From PALSA-660 sp036508875 (GTDB lineage: Bacteria > Actinomycetota > Coriobacteriia > Anaerosomatales > PALSA-660): a DNA stretch of 37,216 nucleotides. The position numbers were made by a program, and so were the translations under genes. Below are positions 7,708-15,885 of this stretch, piece by piece; positions within the stretch are counted from its first letter, which is position 1, and every line of letters starts with the position of its first letter. The notes below the pieces were generated by a model. The model ran no database searches, was not told where the DNA came from, and saw only the letters and a list, made by a program, of their open reading frames with translations. The stretch lies in the NCBI GenBank assembly GCA_036508875.1, contig DATCGP010000052.1:1-37216 (forward strand). The letters are read 5' to 3'.

Positions 7708-8414
7708 GAGAGCGCCTCCTCAAGTCGGTCGAGCGTCGTGATGCGGACGACCCCGCCACGGATCGGGCCGGCCGCGTACCCGTGGCGATCGATCAGCACC
7801 GGCTTCATCCCTGCGGCCCGCGCGCCGATGACGTCAGCGTACATGTGATCGCCCACGTGCGCGCTGCGCTCGGGGAGCACCTCGACCCGCGCGCATGCGA
7901 GCTCGAATATGCGGGGATCCGGCTTGCGGAGCCCCTCGACCGCTGAGCACACGATCGTCTCGACGAGTCCGCCCAGCCCCAGCCCGATGAGGATCCGCTC
8001 CAAGCGGGTGTCCCAGTTGGAGACGATTCCCACCTTCACACCTGCGGCGCGAAGCCGCCCGAACGCGGGGACGACGTCGGCGTACGGGCGCCAGCGCTCG
8101 GGGTTCCCGAACTCGTCGTACACCGCGCGAGCGAGGACCGGGGCTTCCGACTCGGGGATCTCCAGGCGACGACAGAGGAGCGAGTACATGCCGACCCATA
8201 CGTCAGCAGCGCCCGCATCGCTCGTCCAGAAGGTGTCGTCGTCCCCGTAGCGGTCCTCGTAATAGTCGTCAACGAGGGGCAGCAGCGCGTCGATCGCCTC
8301 GATGGAGTGGTCGTATCCGGCCTCGAGCAGTACCCGGGCGCAGACGTGCCCGACCGAGGGCTCAGGGCGGAGCAACGTGTTGCCGACGTCGAAGAACACG
8401 GCGTCGTAAGGCAC
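7704..8414 (-). CDS. HAD-superfamily hydrolase
   Basis: A 236-residue haloacid-dehalogenase-like phosphatase. Motif I is FFDVGNTLL: the nucleophile Asp is present and the second, general-acid Asp of DxDxT is replaced by Gly-Asn (DVGNT), as in many HAD-IA proteins. Motif II is VGIVSNWD, motif III the Lys of LRKPDPRIF, and motif IV HVGDHMYADVIGARAAGM. An alpha-helical C1 cap lies between motifs I and II. I chose the GTG at 8414 (VPYDAVFFDVG), 11 bases after the nitroreductase stop; the longer open frame upstream is a shadow of that gene. The substrate cannot be read from sequence. Confidence 0.85.
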   Translation of the reverse strand: MPYDAVFFDVGNTLLRPEPSVGHVCARVLLEAGYDHSIEAIDALLPLVDDYYEDRYGDDDTFWTSDAGAADVWVGMYSLLCRRLEIPESEAPVLARAVYDEFGNPERWRPYADVVPAFGRLRAAGVKVGIVSNWDTRLERILIGLGLGGLVETIVCSAVEGLRKPDPRIFELACARVEVLPERSAHVGDHMYADVIGARAAGMKPVLIDRHGYAAGPIRGGVVRITTLDRLEEALS

Positions 8415-8425
8415 CGGAGGTCCTG

Positions 8426-8992
8426 CTATCCGACGAACGTGGCGATATCGCTGCGACGCCCCGGGTACTCGGGCGTCTCCGCGGGGTGGCCGACCAGGAT
8501 GAGCGACACTATCTCGCGGTCGGGTCCGATGCCTAGCAGGGCCGCCAGCTTGTCGCGCACCCAGAAGGCGAACGTCAGGTTGCAGCAGGCCAAGCCCTCG
8601 TCGCATGCGGCCAGCATGAGGTTCTGGATCGCCCCGCCGGTCGCCATGTAGGTGTTGATGCTGGACAGATCGTCCTCCGAGACCGGAACGCTCACAACCA
8701 TGACCACGGGGGCGCCGCCGAGACTCGCGAAGAACCTCTCCGCGCGCTTGAGCGCGCTCGGAGGCAGCAGGTCCAGGTATTCCTGAAGGTGGACCGTCGA
8801 CAGACCGGTGATCTCGCAGATGGCGTCGCGCGTGGCGCCGGTCGCGACGTGGAAGTGCCACGGCTGCGCGTTGTAGGGAGACGGAGCGGCTCCCGCCGCC
8901 GCGATGAGGCGCTCGAGGACGGGACGAGGGACCTCAGTCCCGTCGTAGGAACGCACAGAGCGACGCTTCTGGATGGCCTCGTAGGTTTCCAT
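8426..8992 (-). CDS. Nitroreductase-family flavoprotein
   Basis: A 188-residue FMN-dependent nitroreductase-family oxidoreductase. The N-terminal YEAIQKRRSVRSYDG is the FMN-phosphate-binding Arg-rich motif, APSPYNAQPWHFHV the family hallmark, and GGAIQNLMLAACDEGLACC the flavin/dimer segment. The length is typical. The ATG at 8992 has a strong GGAGGGG site five bases upstream; an in-frame ATG at 9076 would add 28 residues without one. It is the first gene of the probable operon nitroreductase-HAD-phosphodiesterase-ubiD-ubiA-ubiX. Members reduce nitroaromatics, quinones or flavins, so the physiological substrate is open. Confidence 0.87.
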   Translation of the reverse strand: METYEAIQKRRSVRSYDGTEVPRPVLERLIAAAGAAPSPYNAQPWHFHVATGATRDAICEITGLSTVHLQEYLDLLPPSALKRAERFFASLGGAPVVMVVSVPVSEDDLSSINTYMATGGAIQNLMLAACDEGLACCNLTFAFWVRDKLAALLGIGPDREIVSLILVGHPAETPEYPGRRSDIATFVG

Positions 8993-9138
8993 GCTTCCCC
9001 TCCAGCCGGTTTCGTCCCCGATGGTACCCCAAGCCGACATGAGGCGGTACCGCCGAGCGGAGGAAGCGGCGGGCATGCCAGAAGACGGCGTTCGATCGGG
9101 ATTCCAGCGCTGTATCCGGTCCGCCCGCGCAGCCGGGA

Positions 9139-9152
9139 CCTGACCGGTCAGG
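9139..9152. repeat. 14-bp perfect palindrome
   Basis: CCTGACCGGTCAGG overlaps the stop codon of the STAS/HATPase gene, 147 bases upstream of the nitroreductase start. It could be a regulator site for the downstream operon or part of a terminator; there is no T-tract. Confidence 0.35.
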
Positions 9153-9939
9153 CCGTGACGAGCCGCCGCTTGCCCAGGACCACGCTCGTGCCGCCGCCCA
9201 CGCCCGGTATGAAGTCAACGCCGTCCATGAGCGCGCGCATGAACAGCACCCCGCGGCCGCTCGGCGCGAACGCGTCGCGTGACGGCCTCACAGCGCCGTC
9301 GTAGCCGCACCCGCTGTCGGTGACGACGACGTCCACACGGTCGGGATACGCGCGCACCTCGACGCACACCGTGTCGCTGCGACCATGCGGAGAGCCATGC
9401 CTCACTGCGTTGGCCAACGCCTCGCCCACGGCGACCTTCATGTCGAAGACCGAGGAATCGCTGAGTCCCAAGGGGGCGACGATCTCGGTAAGCCGCCCAC
9501 GAGCCGAGGCCAGTTGTCCCGCATCCGCGGGGAATTCGAACGATTCGACCCACAGAGCGCCGTTCCGTTGGGATGACAGGGCCCTGCCGGAGAGGGCGTC
9601 GTCGATCGAGGCCAAAACGACCACGGAAGGAGCGACACCGATGAGTCCCGTCAGCTCCAGTATCCGCGCGACGTCGGCGTTGGCCCCGGCGAGCGCCAAC
9701 CTGCCCGCGACCGGCTGCAGCCGCTGGTCCGCCCATACGACGAATCCGAGGGCGGAGGAGTCCATGTACGTGACTCCCGAGAGGTCGAGGACGATGTTGC
9801 GGTACCCCTCGCTCAGCGCCGTGTTGAGCGACTCCCGGACCCGCGGCACCGTCGCGTTGTCGAAGTCGCCGTCCAGCCGCACCACGCATGCGTCCGAATC
9901 GGCCCTGCCGTCCAGATTGACCACGCTTCGAAGTCCCAT
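9148..9939 (-). CDS. Fused STAS anti-sigma antagonist and RsbW-like HATPase
   Basis: This 263-residue protein joins two partner-switching domains that are usually separate. Residues 1-118 form a STAS domain like SpoIIAA/RsbV, with the phospho-acceptor segment YMDSSALGF (Ser61/Ser62). Residues 130-263 form a GHKL ATPase like RsbW/SpoIIAB: N-box EALANAVRHG (Glu173, Asn177), G1 box DSGCG (208-212), a glycine-rich GRGVLFMRALMDGVDF and a C-terminal GGTSVVLGKR. In known switches the kinase phosphorylates the antagonist and releases or captures a sigma factor. Here both are on one chain, and no sigma factor or PP2C phosphatase is adjacent. The ATG at 9939 gives MGLRSVVNL. It may follow ccdA in an operon (103-base gap). 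The partner is unknown. Confidence 0.87.
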   Translation of the reverse strand: MGLRSVVNLDGRADSDACVVRLDGDFDNATVPRVRESLNTALSEGYRNIVLDLSGVTYMDSSALGFVVWADQRLQPVAGRLALAGANADVARILELTGLIGVAPSVVVLASIDDALSGRALSSQRNGALWVESFEFPADAGQLASARGRLTEIVAPLGLSDSSVFDMKVAVGEALANAVRHGSPHGRSDTVCVEVRAYPDRVDVVVTDSGCGYDGAVRPSRDAFAPSGRGVLFMRALMDGVDFIPGVGGGTSVVLGKRRLVTA

Positions 9940-10042
9940 CGACGCAGGAACCGGACATCACTACGAACTGAGTCTACCCACGCGCAACGGCTCAGACACA
10001 GCGCGCGATCCCAGTTGTAGCCATTCCGACAGGTGGAGCGGC

Positions 10043-10765
10043 CTATGGCGATGCCAGCGGCATCACGCTCGTGAGCAGGCCCGTGACGTACGGCAGCAGC
10101 CCGAACGCCATCGCAAGGCCGAACACGAGCAGCAGGGCGCCCGCCACGCGTTGCACGGTCATGGAGTGCCGCTGCAGGCGCCTGAGCACCGGCCCCGCGG
10201 ATTCCAGGAACGCCGCGACGACCAGGAACGGGACGCCCAGGCCGAGCGAATAGGTCAGGAGCAGCGCCGCACCGTACGACACATCGGCCGATGAGCCCGC
10301 GAGACCGAGGATCGAACCCAGCACTGGGCCGACGCAGGGAGTCCACCCGAATGCGAACGCCGCGCCCACCACCGGAGCCGCCCATCGGCCCATGCGGCGC
10401 GTCCTAGCGGGGTCGAACCGCGCCTCGCCGTACAGCCAGGGCACGCGGACCACTCCGAGCATGAGCAGTCCGAGAGCAGCTATGACGACGCCGGCGACCC
10501 TCCCGAGGATGTCGCGATATGGGGCCAAGAGCGCGCCGGCGAGTGATGCGCTCGAACCGAGGGCGACGAACACGACAGTGAAACCGAGTACGAACAGGGC
10601 AGCGGCCGTCACGGTCGACCCGCGACTGACCGTATCGCCCTCGCCATGCGCCGCAACGCCGGTGAGGAACGACAGGTAGCCCGGCACCAGGGGCAGCACG
10701 CAGGGCGACACGAACGAGACCAGCCCGGCCACGAAGGCGATGACGAACCCCCCGGCTACGCCCAT
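10043..10765 (-). CDS. ccdA: CcdA-family cytochrome c biogenesis / thiol-relay membrane protein
   Basis: A 240-residue DsbD-gamma/CcdA-type protein with six predicted membrane helices. The two redox cysteines are in the usual places: Cys22 in VSPCVLPLVPGY and Cys144 in GWTPCVGPVLGSIL. The family carries electrons from cytoplasmic thioredoxin to extracytoplasmic thiol proteins, for haem attachment to cytochromes c or disulfide repair. The gene lies 75 bases after an HMA metal-binding protein, a pairing also seen with copper-handling CcdA relatives, so metal delivery is an alternative role. No CcsA/CcsB or thioredoxin-like ResA gene is in the window. Confidence 0.92.
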   Translation of the reverse strand: MGVAGGFVIAFVAGLVSFVSPCVLPLVPGYLSFLTGVAAHGEGDTVSRGSTVTAAALFVLGFTVVFVALGSSASLAGALLAPYRDILGRVAGVVIAALGLLMLGVVRVPWLYGEARFDPARTRRMGRWAAPVVGAAFAFGWTPCVGPVLGSILGLAGSSADVSYGAALLLTYSLGLGVPFLVVAAFLESAGPVLRRLQRHSMTVQRVAGALLLVFGLAMAFGLLPYVTGLLTSVMPLASP

Positions 10766-10840
10766 CAGCGGCGCGCCCCCGGCGCGATCATCGCCGCACC
10801 TGCACCGTGTGAGGCCGAGCGATGAACCACCCGCGGCGAA

Positions 10841-11062
10841 CTAGGCGACCTGAGCACCGTATCCGGCGCGGACGACCGCCGCGATCATCTCGTCGACCGT
10901 GACCTGCTCCGGATCGTACGTGACTTCAGTGATGCCGGTGGCGAAGTCCGCCGAGGCCGACGAGACCCCTCCGAGGTCCTCCAGCTCCATCTTCACGAGC
11001 ATCGAGCAGGACTGGCAGTGCAGGCCGGTGGTGGCCAAACGGACGGTCTGTTCCTGGGACAC
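10841..11062 (-). CDS. HMA-domain heavy-metal-binding protein (CopZ-like)
   Basis: A 73-residue single HMA domain. The metal site is GLHCQSC (Cys16 and Cys19) in place of the common GMxCxxC, and the pattern ending EMIAAVVRAGYGAQV is the standard fourth strand region. Such proteins are cytoplasmic copper chaperones or mercury-binding relatives. I chose the GTG at 11062 because AAGGAG lies seven bases upstream; the longer frame to 11263 starts inside the next gene's DNA and is Arg-rich. It sits between the zinc-ribbon gene and ccdA, all on the minus strand, so the three may share a transcript. No P-type ATPase is present here. Confidence 0.85.
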   Translation of the reverse strand: MSQEQTVRLATTGLHCQSCSMLVKMELEDLGGVSSASADFATGITEVTYDPEQVTVDEMIAAVVRAGYGAQVA

Positions 11063-11151
11063 GGCGCGACTCCTTCTTTCAAGGACGGGCGCGCTGTGGC
11101 GCCTCGTCGGATCGACAGTAGCGTACCGCGAAACTCGCACTCGCGGGCGGC

Positions 11152-11502
11152 TCACCCGTGATGGAGCGAGTCTTCCGCAGCAGGCGACCACGCGCGGAGC
11201 TCCGCGCCGCAATAGGGGCACAGGCGCCATTCGTGCATCACTGAGTGCCCGCACGACCAGCACGGCACGTAGCCGGCCTGATCGTCCTGCTTGTGAGAAT
11301 CACCAAGGATGAGCAGCCACGTGATCGCAGCGATGATGAACAGCCCGGCGAGCGGCACGGCCCATCCCATTATCGAACCCGGGCCTCCGATGAGGTCCCG
11401 GCCGACAGAAGAGAAGGTGACGAACAGCAGACCCGCTGCAAGAACGGCGCCCAGCACGCTCACGATGGATATCAGCCGCTTCTTGTAGTGCCTGTCGTCC
11501 AT
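11152..11502 (-). CDS. Two-helix membrane protein with C-terminal zinc ribbon; likely sigma-54 target
   Basis: A 116-residue protein of unknown function. Two membrane helices (about 10-30 and 47-66) are followed by a cytoplasmic-type zinc ribbon, PCWSCGH...LCPYCGAEL (two CxxC pairs, about residues 81-101), and a short tail ending HHG. I chose the ATG at 11502 (MDDRHYKKR), preceded by ACAGGAG; a GTG at 11505 is equally possible, and the ATG at 11538 would lie upstream of the predicted transcription start. A near-perfect -24/-12 promoter at 11545-11560 faces this gene. It is the first gene beyond the sigma-54 activator gene and may lead a transcript into the HMA and ccdA genes. No family function is known to me. 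Confidence 0.78.
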   Translation of the reverse strand: MDDRHYKKRLISIVSVLGAVLAAGLLFVTFSSVGRDLIGGPGSIMGWAVPLAGLFIIAAITWLLILGDSHKQDDQAGYVPCWSCGHSVMHEWRLCPYCGAELRAWSPAAEDSLHHG

Positions 11503-11544
11503 CACCGCTCCTGTCACGGGCGCTCGCACAACGCCCATGACAAG

Positions 11545-11560
11545 TGCAAGGCATGTGCCA
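11545..11560 (-). promoter_or_regulatory. Sigma-54 (-24/-12) promoter
   Basis: On the minus strand TGGCACATGCCTTGCA matches TGGCAC-N5-TTGCA at every fixed position, with GG at 11559-11558 and GC at 11547-11546. Transcription would start near 11534, giving a leader of about 32 bases to the ATG at 11502. It lies between a sigma-54 activator gene and the zinc-ribbon gene. I did not identify an activator-binding repeat upstream. Confidence 0.8.
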
Positions 11561-11618
11561 AAGGCCGCGCCTGCGGACGGTCGCGGCGAGCGGGCCCGGG
11601 CGACACCCGGAGCAGACC

Positions 11619-12971
11619 CTACAGGAGGCCGAGGCGCTGCGCGCGGACTTCGAACATCCTCGCGGACATCCCGACGAGCTTCGCCGCCTTGGAGGCGTTC
11701 CCGCCGCTGCGGTCGAGCGCCTGCTCGATGAAGTGCATCTCGACCTCCTCGAGGTCGATCCCCTCTTCAGGCAGCTCGAAGCCGCGCGTCTTGGCCGCCG
11801 AGGGCGCGGTCCCGCTGCGCACTTCCGCCGGGAGGTCGTCGAGACCGACCTCATCGGACGACGAGAGGATCACGATGCGTTCGATGGTGTTCTCGAGCTC
11901 ACGGATGTTCCCGGGCCACGGATAGCGGACGAGCGCCTCCATGGCGTCGTTGCCGATCGTCTTGGAGCCCGCGTTGTACTTCTCGAGGAAGTGGGCGACC
12001 AGCCGAGGCACGTCGCCGCTGCGCTGCCTCAGGGGCGGCAGCGTGATCGGCACCACGTTGAGGCGATAGAACAGGTCCTCACGGAACGAACCGTCGGCGA
12101 TGAGCTGCTGAAGGTCGCGGTTGGTGGCGGCGACCACCCGGACGTCGACGTCGATCGACCGGGTACCGCCGAGGCGCTCGAACCTTCGTTCCTGCAGGAC
12201 CCGAAGAAGCTTGACCTGCACGCCGAGCGAGATGTCCCCGACCTCGTCGAGGAAGAGAGTGCCGCCGTTGGCCATCTCAAACCGGCCCGGTTTCGACATG
12301 ACCGCACCGGTGAACGCGCCCTTCTCATAGCCGAACAGCTCGCTCTCGAGCAGTGTCTCGGGCAGGGCGCCGGCGTGCACTTCCACGAAAGGCTTCGTCC
12401 CCCGCGGGGAGAGGCGGTGGATGGCACGGGCGATGAGCTCCTTGCCGGTTCCGGACTCCCCGTAGATCATGACCGTCGCGTTCGTCGTTGCGACCTTCTC
12501 CACGGTGCCCAGGATCTCCACCATGTGCGGGTCGGCAGCCACAAACCCCTCGATGCCCGACTCCTTGTCGAGCTCGTCGCGCAGCCGTTCGACCTCGGCG
12601 GACAGTTCGGAGATCCGGATCGCCTTGTCGATCGAGAGCTTCAGCTCCTCGAGATCGAACGGCTTCGTGAGGTACTCGGTGGCGCCCGCTTTCATCGCCT
12701 CGACGGCCGTCTCGACGTTGCCGTGGGCGGTCAGCATGATGACCGGGAACGTCTCGCCTTTCGCGCGCAGGCGCCGGAGCACCTCCATGCCGTCCGGAGA
12801 CGGCATCTTGTGGTCGAGCACCATCAGGTCCGGGTGCTGCTCGTCGATCGCCGCGAGGGCTTCCTTGCCGTCGCTCGCCTCGATGACCTCGTAGCCTTCC
12901 GCCGCGAGCGACTCCCCGAGCACCCAGCGCATGTTCTTCTCGTCGTCGGCGATCAGGACTCGTTTCGGCAT
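11619..12971 (-). CDS. NtrC-family sigma-54-dependent response regulator
   Basis: A 450-residue activator with three domains in order. The receiver (about 3-118) has acidic pocket Asp9-Asp10, phospho-acceptor Asp53 in VLDHKMP and the conserved Lys in YLTKPF. The AAA+ domain (about 140-370) has Walker A GESGTGKE, the sigma-54 contact loop GAFTGA, Walker B GGTLFLDEVGDI and an arginine-rich R-finger region. A Fis-type helix-turn-helix follows at the C-terminus (about 410-450, SGGNASKAAKLVGMS). The ATG at 12971 follows GAGGA. It lies 19 bases after the kinase gene and completes rpoN-kinase-regulator. The signal is unknown; phosphorylation should drive ATP-dependent opening of -24/-12 promoters such as 11545-11560. 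Confidence 0.95.
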   Translation of the reverse strand: MPKRVLIADDEKNMRWVLGESLAAEGYEVIEASDGKEALAAIDEQHPDLMVLDHKMPSPDGMEVLRRLRAKGETFPVIMLTAHGNVETAVEAMKAGATEYLTKPFDLEELKLSIDKAIRISELSAEVERLRDELDKESGIEGFVAADPHMVEILGTVEKVATTNATVMIYGESGTGKELIARAIHRLSPRGTKPFVEVHAGALPETLLESELFGYEKGAFTGAVMSKPGRFEMANGGTLFLDEVGDISLGVQVKLLRVLQERRFERLGGTRSIDVDVRVVAATNRDLQQLIADGSFREDLFYRLNVVPITLPPLRQRSGDVPRLVAHFLEKYNAGSKTIGNDAMEALVRYPWPGNIRELENTIERIVILSSSDEVGLDDLPAEVRSGTAPSAAKTRGFELPEEGIDLEEVEMHFIEQALDRSGGNASKAAKLVGMSARMFEVRAQRLGLL

Positions 12972-12990
12972 AGCCGTCCTCGTTCCGTCG

Positions 12991-14496
12991 TCACTGAAGT
13001 GCGGGCAGCCAGACCGTGAACACGGTCCCCGCCCCTGGTTCACTGGAGACCTCCATGTGCCCGTCGTGGTCGTCCACGATGCGATGGACGATCGTCAGGC
13101 CCAGCCCGGTCCCGTCGTCCCGTGTCGAGACGAACGGGTCGAACACGCGGCCGAGCACCTCTGGCGCTATACCCGCCCCGGTGTCCGTGAAGCGCACGAA
13201 GACGAACTCGTTCTCCTGACCGGTCTCGATGGTGAGCGTGCCTCCATCGGGCATCGCCTGCACCGCGTTGCTTATCAGGTTGACGAACACCTGCTTCAGC
13301 TGCTCGGGGTCGGCCATGACATCGGCTATCTCCGCCGAGTAGTCCTCGACGATCTCCACGCGCGCCCGGCTCGCGAACGTACGGGAGAACAGCGCGACGT
13401 CCTCGAGGACCTGCGAGACCGATACCGGGCGCATCGTCGGCACGGAAGGCCGGCCGAAGTCCAGCAGCGCCTTGATGACACGGTCCAGGCGGTCGATCTC
13501 CTGCTTGATCACCTGCGCGGCCCCGACGATGCGCTCCCGATTGCAGTCCGCGTCCTCCATCAGCTGGACTGAAGCGCGGATGATCCCGAGCGGGTTGCGC
13601 ACCTCGTGCGCGACACCGGCGGTGAGCTCCCCCATCGCTGCCAGACGGTCGGCGCGGATGAGCTGCTCCGTGAGTGCCTTGACCTCGGAGACGTCCTCGA
13701 TCGTCACGACCGCGCCGAGCTTGCGGCCTCCGACGTCACGCATGCGGGAGACCGACGCCTGGGTATGCACCGTCTTCCCCGCCATCGTCACCAGTGTCAC
13801 GTCACGAAGCGTGCGGGGGCTCCGGCCCTCCAGCACCTTGCGAACGTCTGCGATGAGCCCGCCATCGTCCGAGAAGAGCGTGCCGAGCGGCCGGGCGACC
13901 ACCGCGTCCTCGCCGATGTTCAGGATGCGCTCGGCAGCCGGGTTCAACGTGGCCACCGAGGTGTCCGGGCCCACCGTGATGACGCCTGAGGTGACCGAAC
14001 GCAGGATCGACATCGAGTGGCTCTGCTCGGCCTTGAGCTGGACCGCGCGCTCCTCGAGCGACTTGTACGCCTCCTCGAGCTGGGACGACACCCTTCGGAC
14101 TTGACGGGTCTGCCGCTCCTCGAGGTCGCGCAACCGGCCGAAGAGGACGCCCATGACCAGATACAAGACGAGCTCGAGCCAGTCGTCGACGATGAGGCCG
14201 AACAACCGTCCGGCACCGGGCTGGGCGAAGGGCAGGTAGAGGAACGCGGCGGCCAGCGCCGTGAGCAACCCGCCGCGCATCCCGAAGACGAAGGCCGCGT
14301 ACAGGATCGGCAGGTAATACAGGCGCCGGTAGAAGTCGTGGTACTGAACGGTTCCGCCGTTCGTGAAGGAGTGCAGCGCCGTGATGATGACCAACATCGC
14401 AGCGATCACGAGGATGTCGCGGAGCTTGCGGCCGCGCTCGGCGGCCGCCTCGTTCGGCGGGTCGCTCAGCGCCTCCGTGGTCAGCCTCAGCGGCAT
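12991..14496 (-). CDS. Membrane histidine kinase, NtrB/AtoS-like
   Basis: A 501-residue sensor kinase. Residues about 27-120 hold four or five membrane helices with short loops (a compact MASE-like sensor rather than a large periplasmic domain). A coiled-coil linker (about 122-160) and a PAS domain (about 160-270) follow. The HisKA helix contains GVAHEVRNPLG with His297 as phospho-acceptor. The HATPase domain has N-box NLISNAVQAM, G1 DTGAGI, F-box VFDPFVSTRDDG and G2 GTGLGLTIV. The ATG directly abuts the rpoN stop (TAGATG), so translation is coupled. It surely pairs with the regulator encoded next. The stimulus may be membrane-borne, such as redox or quinone state, but this is a guess. Confidence 0.94.
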   Translation of the reverse strand: MPLRLTTEALSDPPNEAAAERGRKLRDILVIAAMLVIITALHSFTNGGTVQYHDFYRRLYYLPILYAAFVFGMRGGLLTALAAAFLYLPFAQPGAGRLFGLIVDDWLELVLYLVMGVLFGRLRDLEERQTRQVRRVSSQLEEAYKSLEERAVQLKAEQSHSMSILRSVTSGVITVGPDTSVATLNPAAERILNIGEDAVVARPLGTLFSDDGGLIADVRKVLEGRSPRTLRDVTLVTMAGKTVHTQASVSRMRDVGGRKLGAVVTIEDVSEVKALTEQLIRADRLAAMGELTAGVAHEVRNPLGIIRASVQLMEDADCNRERIVGAAQVIKQEIDRLDRVIKALLDFGRPSVPTMRPVSVSQVLEDVALFSRTFASRARVEIVEDYSAEIADVMADPEQLKQVFVNLISNAVQAMPDGGTLTIETGQENEFVFVRFTDTGAGIAPEVLGRVFDPFVSTRDDGTGLGLTIVHRIVDDHDGHMEVSSEPGAGTVFTVWLPALQ

Positions 14497-15885
14497 CTAG
14501 CGCCGCTTCCGTGCCCAGGAGGGCTCGATACCGAGCTCCTCGCGATACTTGGCCACCGTGCGGCGCGCCACGGGGATGCCCTCGTCCGACAGCAGGTCAG
14601 CGAGCCGCTGGTCCGACAGAGGATGAGCCGGCTCCTCCGCCGCGACGATGTCGCGCAGACGGACTTTGACCGAAGTCGCCGCCACGTCCATGCCGGTCGA
14701 GGTGCGGTAGCCCCCCGAGAAGAAGTGCTTCAGCTCGTACATGCCGTACGGCGTCGCCATGTACTTCCCGGTGACGCCACGGCTGACGGTCGACAGGTGC
14801 ACGCCGACCTCGACCGCCACGTCCTCGAGCCGCAACGGACGCAGAGGGCCCTTCCCGTCCTCGAAGAACTCGTGCTGTACCTCGAGGATGATCTCTGCGA
14901 TCCGGCTGACCGTGTCCTTGCGCCGGTCGACGTTGCGGATGAACGCCTCGGCGGACCGGATGTGGTCCTTGAGGTACCGGACCGTCTCCGCGTCGGCCGA
15001 CGAGCCGTCGCGGAGCATCGAGCGATACCGGCTGCTGACCCGCAGCGTCGGGACCGCGTCGGAGTTGGGGATGATGACCCAGCCGTCATCGAACCGGCGC
15101 AACGTCACATCAGGGACGATGTATCCCGGCGAAGGCCCGGGCGAGAACGCGCCGGCCGGCCTCGGGTTCAGTTGCCGCAGGAGTTCGACGAGCCTGCGCA
15201 CCTCGGCCTCGTCCACGCGCAGCGCGCGGGCGATCTTCCGGTAGTGGCTCGATGCGACGTCGTCGAGGTGCGACTCGGCGATCCTGATCAGCAAGGGCTC
15301 GTCCAGCCCGAGCGAATCGAGTTGGATGCGCAGCGCCTCGGCCAGGTTGCGGGCCCCCACGCCTGGCGGGTCGAGCTGCTGCACCATCGCGAGCGCGCGC
15401 TCGACGGCGGGCACGTCGGTCCCGGAGATCTGGGCGATCTCCTCGAGCTTCACGCAGAAGAACCCGTCGTCATCGAGCGAGCCGACGATCGCGCGCCCGG
15501 CGCGGGCCTCTTCTTCGGTCAGCGTCATCATCGCGAGCTGCTGCTCGAGGTAGTCACCGAACGACTGGACGGAGCCGACGTAGTCCTCGCTGGTGGGCGT
15601 CTCGGCGTCGGGGTCCCGCGGGACCACGGGCTCCGACGAATCGAGCTCGGCATACTGGTCCAGCCACTCGTCCCAGCTGCGGTCGTCCTCCTGGTCGTCG
15701 GTGCGTTCCTCGTCCTCGGGCGCATCTTCGAACTCGTCGACCTCGAGCACGGGGTTCTCCAGCAGCTCGCTCTCGACGAGCACCTGGAGGTCGGCGATCG
15801 GCATGGCGAGGATGCTCAGCCCCTGGTACACCTGTGGGGAGAGCGTCACTTTCTGCCTGAGTTCTGGGCGTTGCTGCAGATCCAT
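14497..15885 (-). CDS. rpoN: RNA polymerase sigma-54 factor
   Basis: A 462-residue sigma-54. Region I (about 1-50) has the activator-responsive pattern QKVTLSPQVYQGLSILAMP and ELLENPVLEV. An acidic region II (about 50-85) is rich in Glu/Asp and the core-binding region covers about 90-290. The C-terminal DNA-binding part ends with the RpoN box, here ARRTVAKYREELGI, which reads the -24 element. The ATG starts MDLQQRPELRQK. Sigma-54 opens promoters only with an AAA+ activator, and both kinase and activator follow in the same operon. Sigma-54 is missing from most Actinomycetota, so its presence helps place the organism. Confidence 0.97.
   Translation of the reverse strand: MDLQQRPELRQKVTLSPQVYQGLSILAMPIADLQVLVESELLENPVLEVDEFEDAPEDEERTDDQEDDRSWDEWLDQYAELDSSEPVVPRDPDAETPTSEDYVGSVQSFGDYLEQQLAMMTLTEEEARAGRAIVGSLDDDGFFCVKLEEIAQISGTDVPAVERALAMVQQLDPPGVGARNLAEALRIQLDSLGLDEPLLIRIAESHLDDVASSHYRKIARALRVDEAEVRRLVELLRQLNPRPAGAFSPGPSPGYIVPDVTLRRFDDGWVIIPNSDAVPTLRVSSRYRSMLRDGSSADAETVRYLKDHIRSAEAFIRNVDRRKDTVSRIAEIILEVQHEFFEDGKGPLRPLRLEDVAVEVGVHLSTVSRGVTGKYMATPYGMYELKHFFSGGYRTSTGMDVAATSVKVRLRDIVAAEEPAHPLSDQRLADLLSDEGIPVARRTVAKYREELGIEPSWARKRR

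Noticed and set aside
9066..9080. Possible -24/-12 site before the nitroreductase gene
   Set aside because: TGGCATGCCCGCCGC has the GG/GC spacing but a poor -12 (CCGC) and poor -24 end; likely chance in GC-rich DNA.
11063..11263. N-terminal extension of the HMA protein
   Set aside because: The extra residues are Arg-rich, overlap the zinc-ribbon gene and lack a ribosome site, whereas the GTG at 11062 has AAGGAG.
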